Source: Eutypella sp. D-1
Taxonomy: Eukaryota > Ascomycota > Sordariomycetes > Xylariales > Diatrypaceae
Direction of reading: 5' to 3'
Assembly (NCBI GenBank): GCA_023313575.1
Contig: JAJTTP010000026.1
Span: forward strand, 310,001-374,000
DNA: 64,000 nt
The notes below the pieces were generated by a model. It did not search any database. It was not told the origin of the DNA and saw nothing but the letters and a program-made list of their open reading frames with translations. Below, one piece after another: positions 53,859 through 64,000 of this stretch (the first letter of the stretch is position 1; every line of letters begins with the position of its first letter). Both the position numbers and the translations under genes were made by a program.

Positions 53859-55359
53859 TCAAATCATTTCTTCGTCATCGGCTCCTTCGTCGTCGGACAT
53901 TTCGTCGGACATTTCGTCATCCGATCCTTCAAGGCCCAACTCTGCAAGGTCCAGCGCGTCAGGGTCGAGCCCTTTAACTTTGAACCCCTCAATATCTCCG
54001 TTCTTCACTGCAAGAGAGATGGCATGAAGGATGATCGTAACCTGATCCATATGGTCCGGAAGATAGGAATGATAAGGGCCGAATTCGTATACTGTGGCCA
54101 ATGAAAAAGTTCCTTCGTCACCACGGGCGTAGTCAGCCCACCCGACAGGGTATACTAGCATATTAAACCAGTATTCGCTCTTGTTGACCGTGAATATTAT
54201 ATGTCTATCAAGATTCGGTATCATTAGCTACAGAAACTTCAGATTTAAACAGCTTTACTTACTTTCCTTGGTGACCAATGCTTCGTAATCTCTTAATCCT
54301 GTCAAGTGGCAGGTTGGCAACCGCTCCGAACATTTCGCATGCTTCTTGCGCTTTGCAGGCTGCTGCGTACTGCGGATAAGTATAACGATTTACCCTCTTC
54401 ATCTCCATAGTTACCTGACCGAAATCAACACCTCCAACTTTCACAATCCCATCCACTGCGGCAGTAAATTGCTTTTCGCCATTTTTATCTGTAACTGTAT
54501 ATGGCTTTTGAATGGGGGCCCACTCTACGGGCTTGAGCTCTTCAAAAGTGTTACTCGAGATTCGTGCAGCCAAGAGGCCATTGATGACAGCCTCTTGTTC
54601 AGATTCCAATTTGGGCTCTTGTTTTGCTGCTTCGCCAGATAAGGGCGATGGTTGCTCGACTGTGGAATCGGGCGAAGCAATACCCGCCGATGCAGATGCC
54701 TGGTCTGTATCCATAGCATCAGGGGATAGAACTTCTCTTCGAGTTTGACGGGGGGGCGTTTGCGGGAGCTGTTGTGGTTGCGAGATCTGTAGTAGCGAGA
54801 TCTGTCGTTGCTGGTCCTGTGGATCTAAGCCTAGAACGGAGTGAAGTCCCAATGATTGACGGCTGGCTTCGTCCGAAGCGGCCTGACGACGTTGATTCCG
54901 AGTCAATATAGGGCTGAAGTCAATTGGGCTGTGGGTGTCGAATCGATCAGTAAGCCCTTTGGTGAGAAGTTGAGATTGGAGTAAAACTAGATATGATCCC
55001 AACTCCTCAGCTTCAGAGCCTGTTGGCATACTGTAAGGGCTGTGTTCAATCCATTCCAGGTATTTACGACGGGGTTTGCTAGGTGCTAGGTTGCGTTCCG
55101 CTAGATCAACGTATTTTCTATGAACGATCAAGTGTGAATTGGGAAGGGAACGTCGATTTTCGGCAAACGGGAGAGATCCCGACCGGCAGATCACGCGGAG
55201 GAGAGCAAACCCAGTATTCTCGAACTTTGAGCCAGATTTCAAATCAGGCTCATAAGTATAAAGCGAAGCGTTTTCAGGATCCGACAGCCCCTGTTCTTTA
55301 GCGAACGCTTTCCACTTCTGATAGGTGCTGGGCAAGAAATCAGCCGTAATATTAGACAT
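53859..55359 (-). CDS. 480-aa protein with possible PD-(D/E)XK nuclease core, two exons
   Basis: Exon 1 is 55359..54263 and exon 2 is 54204..53859. The 58-nt intron goes from GTAAGT to TTGATAG with phase 2 matching (GGA AA plus A). Residues 1-150 are soluble, 150-260 are low complexity (Gln/Pro/Ser), and 270-420 form a globular domain. In it, VDGIVKVGGVDFGQVTMEMK has Asp303 and Glu319-x-Lys321 with the spacing of a PD-(D/E)XK nuclease, followed by a helix YPQYAAACKAQEACEMFGAV. Exon 2 supplies beta strands (HIIFTVNKSEYWFNMLVYPV) and a strongly acidic tail (SDDEMSDEMSDDEGADDEE). There is no signal peptide. The gene is intact, unlike its neighbours. The nuclease assignment is inference from motif spacing only; an alternative is an uncharacterised fungal domain. 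Confidence 0.85.
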
Positions 55360-57665
55360 GGTGAAGAAGTTTGGCAGAAATGGTTTTTGTGCACTTGATG
55401 TTTAAGACACGAGAAGTATAGTTGTTGGTATGTGACGACAGTGAGGGAATAGGATGAAGCGCATCAGTCCGGAGCTTCGGGCGAGTCTAGGGAGTGCGGA
55501 GGCCGATATATATGTGCATGTAGTAGTAATGTAGCTAATAGTATCATGTCTTTACTTAGTATTAAATCAGTCATACCATCATTAATCTCTTTAAGACGGA
55601 ACTTCCAAGATTTTAGTCAATTCTTTCTCTTCCTCTCTCCTTCCTATCTCCAAGCGTATGCAGATTACTTTAGCCTGATTTAACAGGCTTTCCTGTTAGT
55701 TGGGAAGACATATCCCCTTGTAGGCATATGTACATGACAATTATGCTGTTGCAAGCCCTGGCACCGGGGATCATGCGGAAGGAATAAATGTCCAGGTGAT
55801 CAGTAATGGACTACATTTAAGCGGCTTTCATACCACTTTCTGCCACCGAAGTGTGTACACTTCGAGAGATATGCAACGTTGGTCGGCTAGTCCTTCGTTA
55901 AAGAGGAAGGAAAAGAGGGGTCCGTGGTCTGACACTAGGACGTATATCACAGATTATCTTGTTTGTCGGAAACATGGACCAAGGAAGGTGTTTGCAGGCG
56001 ACAAAGTCATTCGATATTTCATGTTTCCTTTCCACCGAAGATAACGTTACATACCTATTATGCGTGTTCAGGATCACATATCCGTCATATATGCCGTTGG
56101 ACGCCGAGTTGGTATCCATTTCCGGACAGCGTGTTACACTTAAGATGCATACTAAGCATGCACATGGGATCAATACCTGGCTGTAGTATATAGACAATGA
56201 CGCTAAAGAGAGGGTATATGCATGAGAGTATAGAGGAGAGGGAACTAAAAGCCCTCAAAATGGATTATGCAGAAGGATGGATGAGAAAAATGGAACCAAA
56301 TGACAGATAGTCGCTGCCACTTTCATATCAAGGTAGGTACTTATCTATGATGCGAGCCTCGTGTCATCCTAAAGTGGTCTGATATTGAATTCGACCTTGC
56401 AGGTTCTTACCTAAATGTTGTTTGTGTTGCTGACATTGTGAGAAGGGGGACTAAAGCCACAGCGACTTACGATATCGTTACTTTCACCTGAAAGCTATGA
56501 CTATATATCTTCAGAGATCTCTATGTATTCCTATGTAGTATGTAGGTTATTACTTTCAACGAACAACGAACAGAATAACCCTCTTAGATCTCCTAACCTA
56601 CAATGTTAAGTCGATAAACGGGATATTTTTATTGAACTCCCTTTAAAGGCAGTCGGCGTAGTAAAGTTGGTTAAGTTGCCTCGCAACAGTTTAAACCAAT
56701 ATCTAGCTGCCAACCCATGAACGACGCAAAGATTCAATACTTGGCCCTTAGGCCCCTAGTTTAATGAAAAGTGTCTGGGTATACCATACTAATTACTTTC
56801 ATAATATGTCAGCCCGTTATGCCAGCAGTTAACCGTGGCATCATATACCGCTGGAAGATAGCAGCACTGTGTATAGTACCTATGCACTTACATAGTAGGC
56901 AGTTGGCAAAAGCATTTCCTTTCTAGCTGGTTTGACTTACTTGCAGGGGTTAGCCCCCTTACTTAGCCTTCTACAGGTCGCCAGGATCATAGTTGTTAGC
57001 GCCCTCCACCCCCACACCCCCATTATTTTCCGAAAGAAGGAAGATATGCACCGCCCTATACAATTTGTATGGTATGGGAAATAACATGACGATTTCAAAT
57101 AATTTAATTTTTAAGCTGTTTACCCTGAGTATCGTGGCATCGTTTTATCCTAAACTACTGCGATATCCATCTTGAATTAGTAAAAAAGGGTTGGGAATAG
57201 TGGCAAAAACGGTGGTGGTGCTGGTGGTGATAATACAGAATAATGTTGATGGCCAAGCTTTAAATGTATCTTCCCATAGAAATTCTATGGGATTCTACAT
57301 CAAAGCTTTTGTAGGCTGCACAGGGGTTGGGTGGGGGGCGCTAACAACTATGATCCTGGCGACCTGTAGGGGGTGACTCGTACCCATGCACCATGTATGT
57401 AACTTAGTGCTTAGTTAGATCAACGTGTATTAAAATGCGGAGACTCCTTATATTGGTCCAAGCGCCTAAATTGCCTTAGGTAACGCAATCAATTGACTGG
57501 CAAATCTCCGTGTGTTTACTTATATAACCTAACGATATCACCTCAAGTACCTACCTACCTACTTTCCACCACTTTCCTCACAACTCATTCGCATCTCTTT
57601 TTGCACATCAAAATCTCAACATCTCCCACAATTCTGTCATACAGCCTACAACCTCATCCTTTACA
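55360..57665. other. Long gene-free stretch
   Basis: 2.3 kb without a supported gene. Frames at 55796..56197 overlap on both strands and have no motif. The final 120 bases are the pyrimidine-rich leader of the gene at 57666. Confidence 0.5.
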
Positions 57666-58643
57666 ATGGCTCAAACTCAAACCAAGAACTCGAAACCAGT
57701 CAAGGCTTCGTCCAGTGACTCCAGTCTAACATACAGAATTGCTCAAAGTGTCATTATCAATTCCAAGAAATATTTACAGAATGATGAACACAAGGATAAG
57801 CATCTCAATGACGAGGATCTGTATCGGCTTGGGTTCAAGCGTGGCCACATCGACATCAAGACCGGAGCAACTAGCAATGGACGTTTCCATGCTCTTAAAC
57901 CGAAACCTTTTCGCGACATGACCCTCAAGCCAGAAGATGCATCCAAGTACTTCAAAGCTATCGCCGGCTTCGGGTTAAATACCAATTTCCACATTGCACG
58001 TATGGTGGGGGTAGCAACCCTGACTCTACTCGAGTCAATCCCCCGAGAGGATCACCCTGGCAAAGTTGCAGTAGAATATAGCCCGTGGTGTATCCAGCAG
58101 TAAGTGATCTATCACGATAGACTGGCATGTGTATATACTTATATGAAACTAGGAAGTCCCAAGTGTATCACTTGTCCTTTCTAAACTTCTTTCACCTACG
58201 TCCCCGTAACTCCGATACTCTAGATCTTAGATGTTTCAACGCAGTCGCAGACGACTTCCAGGATGGCACTGTGGCTTTTAGTGAACTTTTCGTCGCATGT
58301 TCCTGGATCGAGAAGGAATTAAAGGAATCTGGCTTTACTCGGAAGATTTCTGTGAGTCCTTATGCCCCCACACGTCTATATTTGAAGCTCCTAACTTTTT
58401 CGCATTTTACTTACGCAATCTAAGGTCACTGTTTGGTCAATGTCAGGCAAAAAGTGCAGGATCACGCAAGTTTGTAACCTGCATAACCAAGAGGCCCCCC
58501 TCACTGTTGCACAGTCAGAGATCTTCACTCTTGAAGGGGACAAGAAGAAGATTCGTCCTTGGGCAAAATTGCTTGTATCTTGGCTCATGGGCGAGTCTTG
58601 CTTAGAACCTGCATCAGACAGTAGCCAGGAGACCCATGATTGA
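57666..58643 (+). CDS. Intact three-exon protein of unknown function
   Basis: Exons are 57666..58099, 58231..58351 and 58425..58643, giving 257 aa. Intron 1 (131 nt) runs GTAAGT to TCTTAG in phase 2. Intron 2 (73 nt) runs GTGAGT to TCTAAG in phase 0, with CTAAC inside. Both phases agree. The protein is soluble and basic at the start (MAQTQTKNSKPVKASSSDSS), then mixed alpha/beta with FKRGHIDIKTGATSNGRFHA, HIARMVGVATLTLL and a C-terminal VTVWSMSGKKCRITQVCNL. There is no signal peptide or membrane segment. I know no family with these motifs. A CT-rich leader and good ATG context support expression. Confidence 0.8.
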
Positions 58644-58764
58644 ATTTGGGACACCGCCTGTAAAGAGCGGTTTGCTAACGTTGAGGATATGCGGCAGTAT
58701 GTACCTAGTAAAGAAACAAAAGACGTGTTTTATGCTAAAGTTAAGGGTTAAGTCTGCTCATGAG

Positions 58765-58988
58765 GTGGGTGGCGGGCGGCGGGGTATCGCCCGCGCACAT
58801 TCGTAGCGCGCTTAAGGAGGCTGTTCACTTGTTTAGAATGACCGAGGTAAATCCTGTCGGTTTGGAAACTAAACACACGTTCGTCACAACTACAATCGGA
58901 GTCGCATTCGTGATGGAGAATATCGTAGCTTGAAAGGCCCGCATCTCGGAAGTACGTAGCCGTATGACCTTGCTGTCTGCTTGGACCG
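58765..58988 (-). pseudogene. Inverted fragment of the SNF2 gene
   Basis: The reverse complement matches 13220..13455, part of codons about 194-272 of the SNF2 ATPase, at roughly 90-95 percent identity. Several differences are G-to-A or C-to-T in direction relative to the intact gene, including CGA to TGA in the opposite reading. It stops sharply at both ends. Confidence 0.9.
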
Positions 58989-59104
58989 GTTGTATATATA
59001 TAGGACCTAGATCTCCCACCAGATTGATCGAGAGGAGAAGACCTAAGGCCCTCGAGACCAAAGAAGAATTATTAGTTATTCTGATCCATATCCAAGCCCT
59101 AGAT

Positions 59105-59480
59105 ACTAGCCCTTGTTACAATGGCATGTTGAATCCAGAAACCCTTCTCTGTGGGGTCGCCGCTGCCTACTGCCTGTTGCTGTGGCCTTCCTACAATCGT
59201 TGAATTGTATTCTAGCAGCAGTTCGTTCCATCCTTTTTAAGCATCACCAACAAAGAACGTGGCTTACGAATCAGAATTTCAGTAACACCAGGGTGTATAC
59301 CATTGATCTATCCATTTATCAAGCCAGGCCTTTATAACAAATCTAGAAATTACGTATGCCTGTGAAGAAGGGACGCCGCCATTATAGTTTTTACGCACTA
59401 AACTTGACCTTGGACGCGCGATATTATCTCGAGGCAGAATCAAGCTCCTATTAAGCCGGTCGAGTACTGTAACAAGGGCT
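59105..59480 (+). repeat. Dispersed repeat R-B, copy 2
   Basis: Matches the reverse complement of 9880..10320. Together with the SNF2 fragment at 58765 it is colinear, inverted, with the 10-13.5 kb region, so both may derive from one duplication. Confidence 0.75.
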
Positions 59481-59879
59481 GGTCAGAGGGCTTGTGAGAA
59501 GAATACTAATTGATTTTCTTTGGCCTTCAAAGGGCCTTGAGGTCTTCCCTCCCTGGAAACCTCAAAGGGAAGCCGCTCGGGGATGTTAACCGGATCTTGA
59601 ACATTACAGGCATCCCAGAAAGCAAAGCGAACACTGGGGTGGTAGTTGCAAGGTGGCATTGAAGAGATAAAATGAAATCTTGCCAGGATGCTGTAGCTCG
59701 TGCCGCCTTTACTTTTAAGCCATTGGTTTAGCTGCTTGCTTTTTGCAGAAGGCGAGGCCTGGATCATGGGCAGCGTATTACTCCGGACGAAAACCTAAAC
59801 TTGGTTGGGCCCCGGTCCCATATTCTGGTCTACTTGATTTGTGTTCTGGATGCTCCCGAGACCCTGGCAAAGCCAATGG

Positions 59880-60960
59880 AATCAGCTGTCGGCAGCCAAC
59901 CATCATCCCAGCGTCTCTGTGTGTTGTCTCCATTAACCCATACTCGTATCCGATGGGTAAGTCGGAAACGGAGCCTATTGGCCTGGCTGATTTCGTGTTT
60001 ATAGGCGCTTCCAGGTGACACGCCACACAAAACACCTCGTCTGCTCCGGAACCAACGCCGGTGCTAAGTGTACATGGATTGGTTACATGGCATAACTTAT
60101 GGTTGCCAGGTGCTGTAGAGAGCAATGCAAGATTTAGGGTACAATAAGACTTGGCCTAAAGGTGCAATCTTGATTGCGAGTTACGGATAGTATTGGATCA
60201 TCTTGTTTATAATACGTAACATCAGCTACGCAGCTTCCTTGGCTACTCCTTGCATCTCTCGAGAGCCTGACATATTGATGCAGGTGACTCACCCCCATTG
60301 CAATGCCACTGGTATTTCCTTCTGGAACGAAAAAGGGCACAGTGCGTATCTCACAAGCTGTACTCGATCGAGATGCACCTTCAGCATGGTACACCCATGG
60401 AACCAGCCGCTTTCAGCGCTCTGAAAGATGACAGTCTTGTTCCCCAACCTCCTTATTATGAATTCTGCTTGATTCTTTTGCCACTTCGCGTCATCTCTTG
60501 GCTAACAAAAAACCTGACGTAGGTTATATTTTCTGGCGAGGTCGAATAGTTCACTAAGACAAAATACAGTGGTCTCCCATAAACGTAACGAGGAGTACCA
60601 GTGTTGGAAATCGAATGAACATTCCGGAACAAAGCGTCAGTGTCATATTCTGCGCCTCGTAGGCATAAAAGCTCGGGCTGCCAATTGTAATATCGAATAA
60701 ACCGTAATCTTCGATGACATAGAAATCTTCTGCATTTTTGAACCCGGTGTTTGCTAAGCCTTGGTAACTTCCGTATTATAAGTAAGGCCTACCATAGCTT
60801 TTACCTTGTTATAATAGGTTTTTAGCAACCTATGCCAGTCTGTCTGACACAGGAGTTGCTGATCGTCCTAAAACTTTACTCCACCATTTAGCTGTGGTGT
60901 AAAGAGAGAACAAACAATAAGCTGATTAGAAGGCTGGCATAATTTTGACTAAATCGGCCA
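59880..60960 (-). pseudogene. Decayed gene, dispersed duplicate copy B
   Basis: Inverted relative of 44090..45290. On the minus strand it reads FKNAEDFYVIEDYGLFDITI, AYEAQN, ELFDLARKYNLRQVF, then a TAG where copy A has Trp, and DDAKWQKNQAEFIIRRLGNK, AESGWFHGCTMLKV and FSFQKEIPVALQWG, followed at once by a GTGAGT donor. Frameshifts occur near 60640. It keeps Trp codons that copy A has lost and vice versa, so decay was independent. The family is not recognised. Confidence 0.65.
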
Positions 60961-61267
60961 ATATGTAACACTGTATATGGCCCCGCCCATAATAACGGTA
61001 AAGCTTCTAGGGTGTGGCTTTTTGTGTAAGAAGCCCTCCCCTCCATCGATTGGATCTCTTCGCAGCAGGTGGGTGCAAAAGCTCTGGTCGCGACCATATC
61101 GCCTACCGGCCGGGGTGCTGCTTACCGCGATCACTGGTCAGGAGGGGGAGATGCGCTGGGCTTGATCCCTGCGCATATTTCACCCAGCACTTCCGCCCAT
61201 GGTATTGCAGGCGGTCCAGGGGCTACAGCGTTGGGGCTAGAGCATGGCGGTGCCCGAAATGATCACG

Positions 61268-61600
61268 CTAACATGTCTTTTTGCGAGGGGCTTCCCAGGT
61301 AGCAAGGGCTTTGGGCTCGAGATGCGAGATGCCTGAAGGGGTTGGAAGTCTTATGGGCGTTCCCGTAACAGGCGCAGCTAGCTGTCCCTGGTGACCAATA
61401 CGCTTGGACGCATACATTAAGGCCGGGTGTCCGTAAGCCAACCATCTAGTATGTGCATTGTCAGCATTTCCTTCCAGGGCATGATCTGGAAGACCACGTA
61501 CAACGGAGTGCCAGCCACGAGCTGCGCACAGCACTGTATCACCAAGCTGGAGTAGTAACTGGGCCACCCATAACGCATAGAAGATGGTTTCCCGCTTTCT
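61268..61600 (-). pseudogene. Ankyrin-repeat remnant
   Basis: The minus frame has QLLLQLGDTVLCAARGWHSV followed by GNADNA and YGHPALMYASKR, the shape of one and a half ankyrin repeats with a lost base in the usual GHxxVVRxLL stretch. It lies upstream of copy B on the same strand and may have been part of one gene. Confidence 0.5.
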
Positions 61601-62275
61601 GTATCAGTAGACGATACAGGCTCTAGGCCAGGTAGTCGGCTGTCTAAGGCGCGTGGTGAAAGACGCTGTTGTAAACGCCCATCAAGATAGCCGCCTGATC
61701 CCGGGCCCGTCCTGTGGCCTGGGGGAATTGGTACCTAGTGCATGGCTATTAACGTGATTGATCCTAATCGTGTACCGCCCATGTATCTTGACGATCTTGA
61801 CGATTATGACGACCACGGCCACGTTGCCCAGTGGTAGAGGTGACGGCATTAGCTGGGGACCAACGCCGGAGGGGAAACCATTCGTCCTAGTATGAGAAGA
61901 TATTACCACTTAAGTATGCTACCTTACCAAAATTACCATATCAAGCCATTCCGGAATGAGGGAAGGTCCCAAGCCCTGATACGATTACGTGCTTCACCGA
62001 AAGAAATCGTCAGATACTGCCGCAAAAGCAACGAGAAGAGATAAATGAATCTAGCATAAGGCCGAGAACTGAGGCCGCAATAACCTCAAACGGAGACTGG
62101 TGCTCAAGTCGTGTCTGTAGCCGTAGCCGGGTGTACTCTATGTGATCTATGGAGTCGACAAACGACATTCGGTTTGTTCGTAACAAGAACCAACATGCAA
62201 ACGTACTACATACAGGTATTGCTCGACCGGATATAATCATGCCAAGGTGTACAACTCACACACCCTACAAAGTAA
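61601..62275. other. No strongly supported gene
   Basis: A 31-codon + frame from 61741 (VIDPNRVPPMYLDDLDDYDD) and a minus frame 62240..62010 look protein-like but lack partners. Confidence 0.35.
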
Positions 62276-62536
62276 CTATCCTGATGCAGGGTGATCATTG
62301 ATCATCACGGAGTAGGTTCGCTGCCACCCTATATCCTGACCTGGTAGGGCGTTAAATCTGCCGCATTGCAACCATATACTATCCCGACGAACCTCCTTCA
62401 TATACATAGCTCCGTTCAGGTCTCCTATCAGATTGTGAGCGGGACAACCGAAGCAGACCGCGTGATAGACCCAAGAAGGTGCAAAGATTGGCCATGACTC
62501 ACCGAACGGGTTTGATCCTAGTTTGTATTTTTTCAT
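62276..62536 (-). CDS. Hypothetical 86-aa ORF
   Basis: ATG to TAG. Contains FGCPAHNLIGDLNGAMYMKE and DIGWQRTYSVMINDHP, with two Cys and several Trp, protein-like. It might continue through an intron to the minus frame near 62230-62010. No family recognised. Confidence 0.35.
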   Translation of the reverse strand: MKKYKLGSNPFGESWPIFAPSWVYHAVCFGCPAHNLIGDLNGAMYMKEVRRDSIWLQCGRFNALPGQDIGWQRTYSVMINDHPASG

Positions 62537-62689
62537 GCACGTTTTCTGTCGTTACAGATATCCGTACCAACGAGCCGAACGCACTGGATGGGGTGTTTCG
62601 GTTGAGGGAGGATTGTTGAATCTAGGTCTTCAAGTGGTGAGCGTGGCGGAAGATAGACCCGTAGTGGGCGGTTCATAGCGGGTGCGTGC

Positions 62690-63220
62690 CCTGAGGGTCT
62701 AGGGCTAATAGCGATTGATAGTGCTATAATAGCACTGGTAGCAGTTCAGTAACAGATAGCAATTAGGTGTTGATAGCAGGAACAATAGTGTATTCACTGA
62801 TAGCTGTAACAGTTGCCATTCTAAAAGGTTTACTCTCTTAGGCGGTTCAATAGCCCAATATAGGTCAACTAGCTATTGCGCTTAAGCGCTAAAGCAACCG
62901 CTTTCAGGCACTGTGGCTCACTGTTTTCGGGTGCTGTAACCCACTAAGGAATCCTCTTTGTAGGTGCCCGCAACCGGTGTGCCGGAAGCGTACAGTGGCA
63001 TTCCAGGGGGCAGCTTATAGTGGTTGCAACCGCTATTGGTTGACCCCTTTTAGTGGCTGTGCCTGCTAGCAGCTAGTGGCTGTAGCCCCTATTTAGTGGC
63101 TTGTGACCCCTATTATCAACGGGCTTGGCACCTAACTTTAGAGAGCTACCGCTAGTTAGTGACTAGTCACCCCCCTAAACTAGTGACTAAGCTAGTGGAC
63201 GTCACCCCATGGATTAGGGG
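62690..63220. repeat. Degenerate minisatellite of AGTGGCTGTRACCCC-like units
   Basis: Many imperfect copies of GTGGCTGTAACC, AGTGACTAGTCACCCC and related words, with partial inverted symmetry. Denser after 62930. Confidence 0.75.
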
Positions 63221-63499
63221 CAACCACCGGTTATAGTAAATTCCCACAAGAATGGCCATAGCCTTTCCGCGCGAGCCGAGGGATTTTTGGTGTGACCTTA
63301 GTAGATGTGCTGGCTTGCTAAGGCGCCGTCCCGTTGTGAATCTGAGCTTCCTTAGCTTTTGGGCGACGGGCAGAGAATCGTTTGATTGAGGATCAAGGCT
63401 GCTCAGGAGTAAGTATAGTACAAGCCATCACAGCCATCGTGTATATAAGCAGACTCGCCCTTCATTCTTAGCTGTGACTAAACCTTAAGTCAATCAAGT

Positions 63500-64000
63500 T
63501 CATATACCTATTTCACCAATCAACGGGCGCTCGTTCTTCTTAAGGAAGCAGTTGGCCCTTAAGTTATATTCCTTCAGGGTCGATAAACAAACAAGATATC
63601 CGCCCAAACCACCAGCTACTTCTAAGGCTTTCTCCCAGTCCGAGTCCACATGTCGCAACTTCGCGACCGTAATACACAGGCGCAATCTCCCCATCTTTGG
63701 TAGAGTCCGCTGGGACATGAGATCTGAGCAGAGTTCATCAGACTCGAGGAATCGCCCCTGAGCAAATAAGGACTCCGCTAGGGACAGCTTTAGAAGACAT
63801 TCCGCTGAGGATTGAGCCAAGCTCTCTTGTGCGAGGTGCATTCGGAGCAGTTGTTCAGCGCGCAATGGGTCATCAAGCTCTCGTAACGTGTCGGCAAGTT
63901 CATACACCAGATCAGGCAGATCCTCATCGAACAAAAGGTCCCCGCATTGACCTGCCGCATAGCTCTCTAAGCATGCAAGAGACTCCAGGAATTGGCCTTG
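63500..64000 (-). CDS. C-terminal part of a TPR protein, runs off the window
   Basis: The minus frame is open from the window edge (64000) to the stop at 63500, about 166 residues, with no start inside. It shows TPR-like helical pairs: QFLESLACLESYAAGQ, LVYELADTLRELDDPLRAEQ, LLKLSLAESLFAQGRFLESD and LRLCITVAKLRHVDSDWEKA, with the A-x-x-x-G-x-x-x-A spacing. It ends in a short non-repeat tail. In fungi such tails usually belong to NLR/STAND-type proteins or kinases, but the N-terminal part lies outside this window. Confidence 0.75.
   Translation of the reverse strand, partial: QGQFLESLACLESYAAGQCGDLLFDEDLPDLVYELADTLRELDDPLRAEQLLRMHLAQESLAQSSAECLLKLSLAESLFAQGRFLESDELCSDLMSQRTLPKMGRLRLCITVAKLRHVDSDWEKALEVAGGLGGYLVCLSTLKEYNLRANCFLKKNERPLIGEIGI

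Noticed and set aside
1..64000. Starship-type giant element (DUF3435 captain)
   Set aside because: No tyrosine recombinase signature or boundary repeats seen, although cargo-like genes are present.
1..64000. Telomeric repeats, tRNA, rRNA or CRISPR
   Set aside because: No TTAGGG arrays, no tRNA A/B-box pair with acceptor stem, and no regularly spaced repeats were found by eye.

Overview
This window reads as nuclear DNA of a filamentous ascomycete (Pezizomycotina). The support is a FunK1-type kinase, a PNP/NB-ARC/TPR NLR, Zn2Cys6, bHLH and C2H2 regulators, a CYP65-like P450, and short introns (46-148 nt) with GTRNGT donors, CTRAC-like branch sites and YAG acceptors. There are no operons, ribosome-binding sites, CRISPR arrays or recognisable tRNA/rRNA genes. 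I cannot name the species. The mix of a few intact genes with many truncated copies, dispersed repeats and nested retroelements suggests an accessory or subtelomere-like region.

Layout. 0-6.2 kb: a coiled-coil ORF, a divergent SDR/P450 pair sharing a 428-bp promoter, and a two-exon orphan gene. 6.2-12.6 kb: mostly non-coding, with a decayed zinc-finger gene, a dispersed repeat and a small Myb-like gene broken by two TAG codons. 12.6-19.5 kb: an intact SNF2-family ATPase (1326 aa) and, convergent to it, a complete FunK1 kinase (768 aa). 19.5-25.6 kb: remnants, then a C2H2 factor, a bHLH factor and a Zn2Cys6 protein; the last two may be a single spliced gene. 27.6-37 kb: an Est1-like pseudogene cut by a solo LTR, then an NLR gene whose TPR array has been invaded by a 5'-truncated LINE. 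The LINE ORF1 continues the NLR reading frame, and a second solo LTR of the same family interrupts the LINE remnant. 37-52 kb: weak genes, a TPR pseudogene, a chromodomain gene, an HtrA/Nma111-like PDZ fragment, a JmjC fragment and many repeats. 52-64 kb: an FHA fragment, an intact 480-aa gene with a possible PD-(D/E)XK core, an intact three-exon 257-aa gene, an inverted fragment of the SNF2 gene, an inverted decayed duplicate of the 44-45 kb locus, ankyrin debris, a minisatellite and the 3' end of a TPR gene that runs off the edge.

How it fits together. The P450 and SDR could act in one oxidative pathway. The NLR, TPR, ankyrin and kinase families are typical of fungal non-self recognition and accessory repertoires. 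Gene fragments cluster with repeats, and many breaks are TGG or CAG to TAG/TGA type changes, which fits RIP-like C-to-T decay. Exon models come from splice signals plus phase agreement. Family names come from motif recognition; no database search was run.
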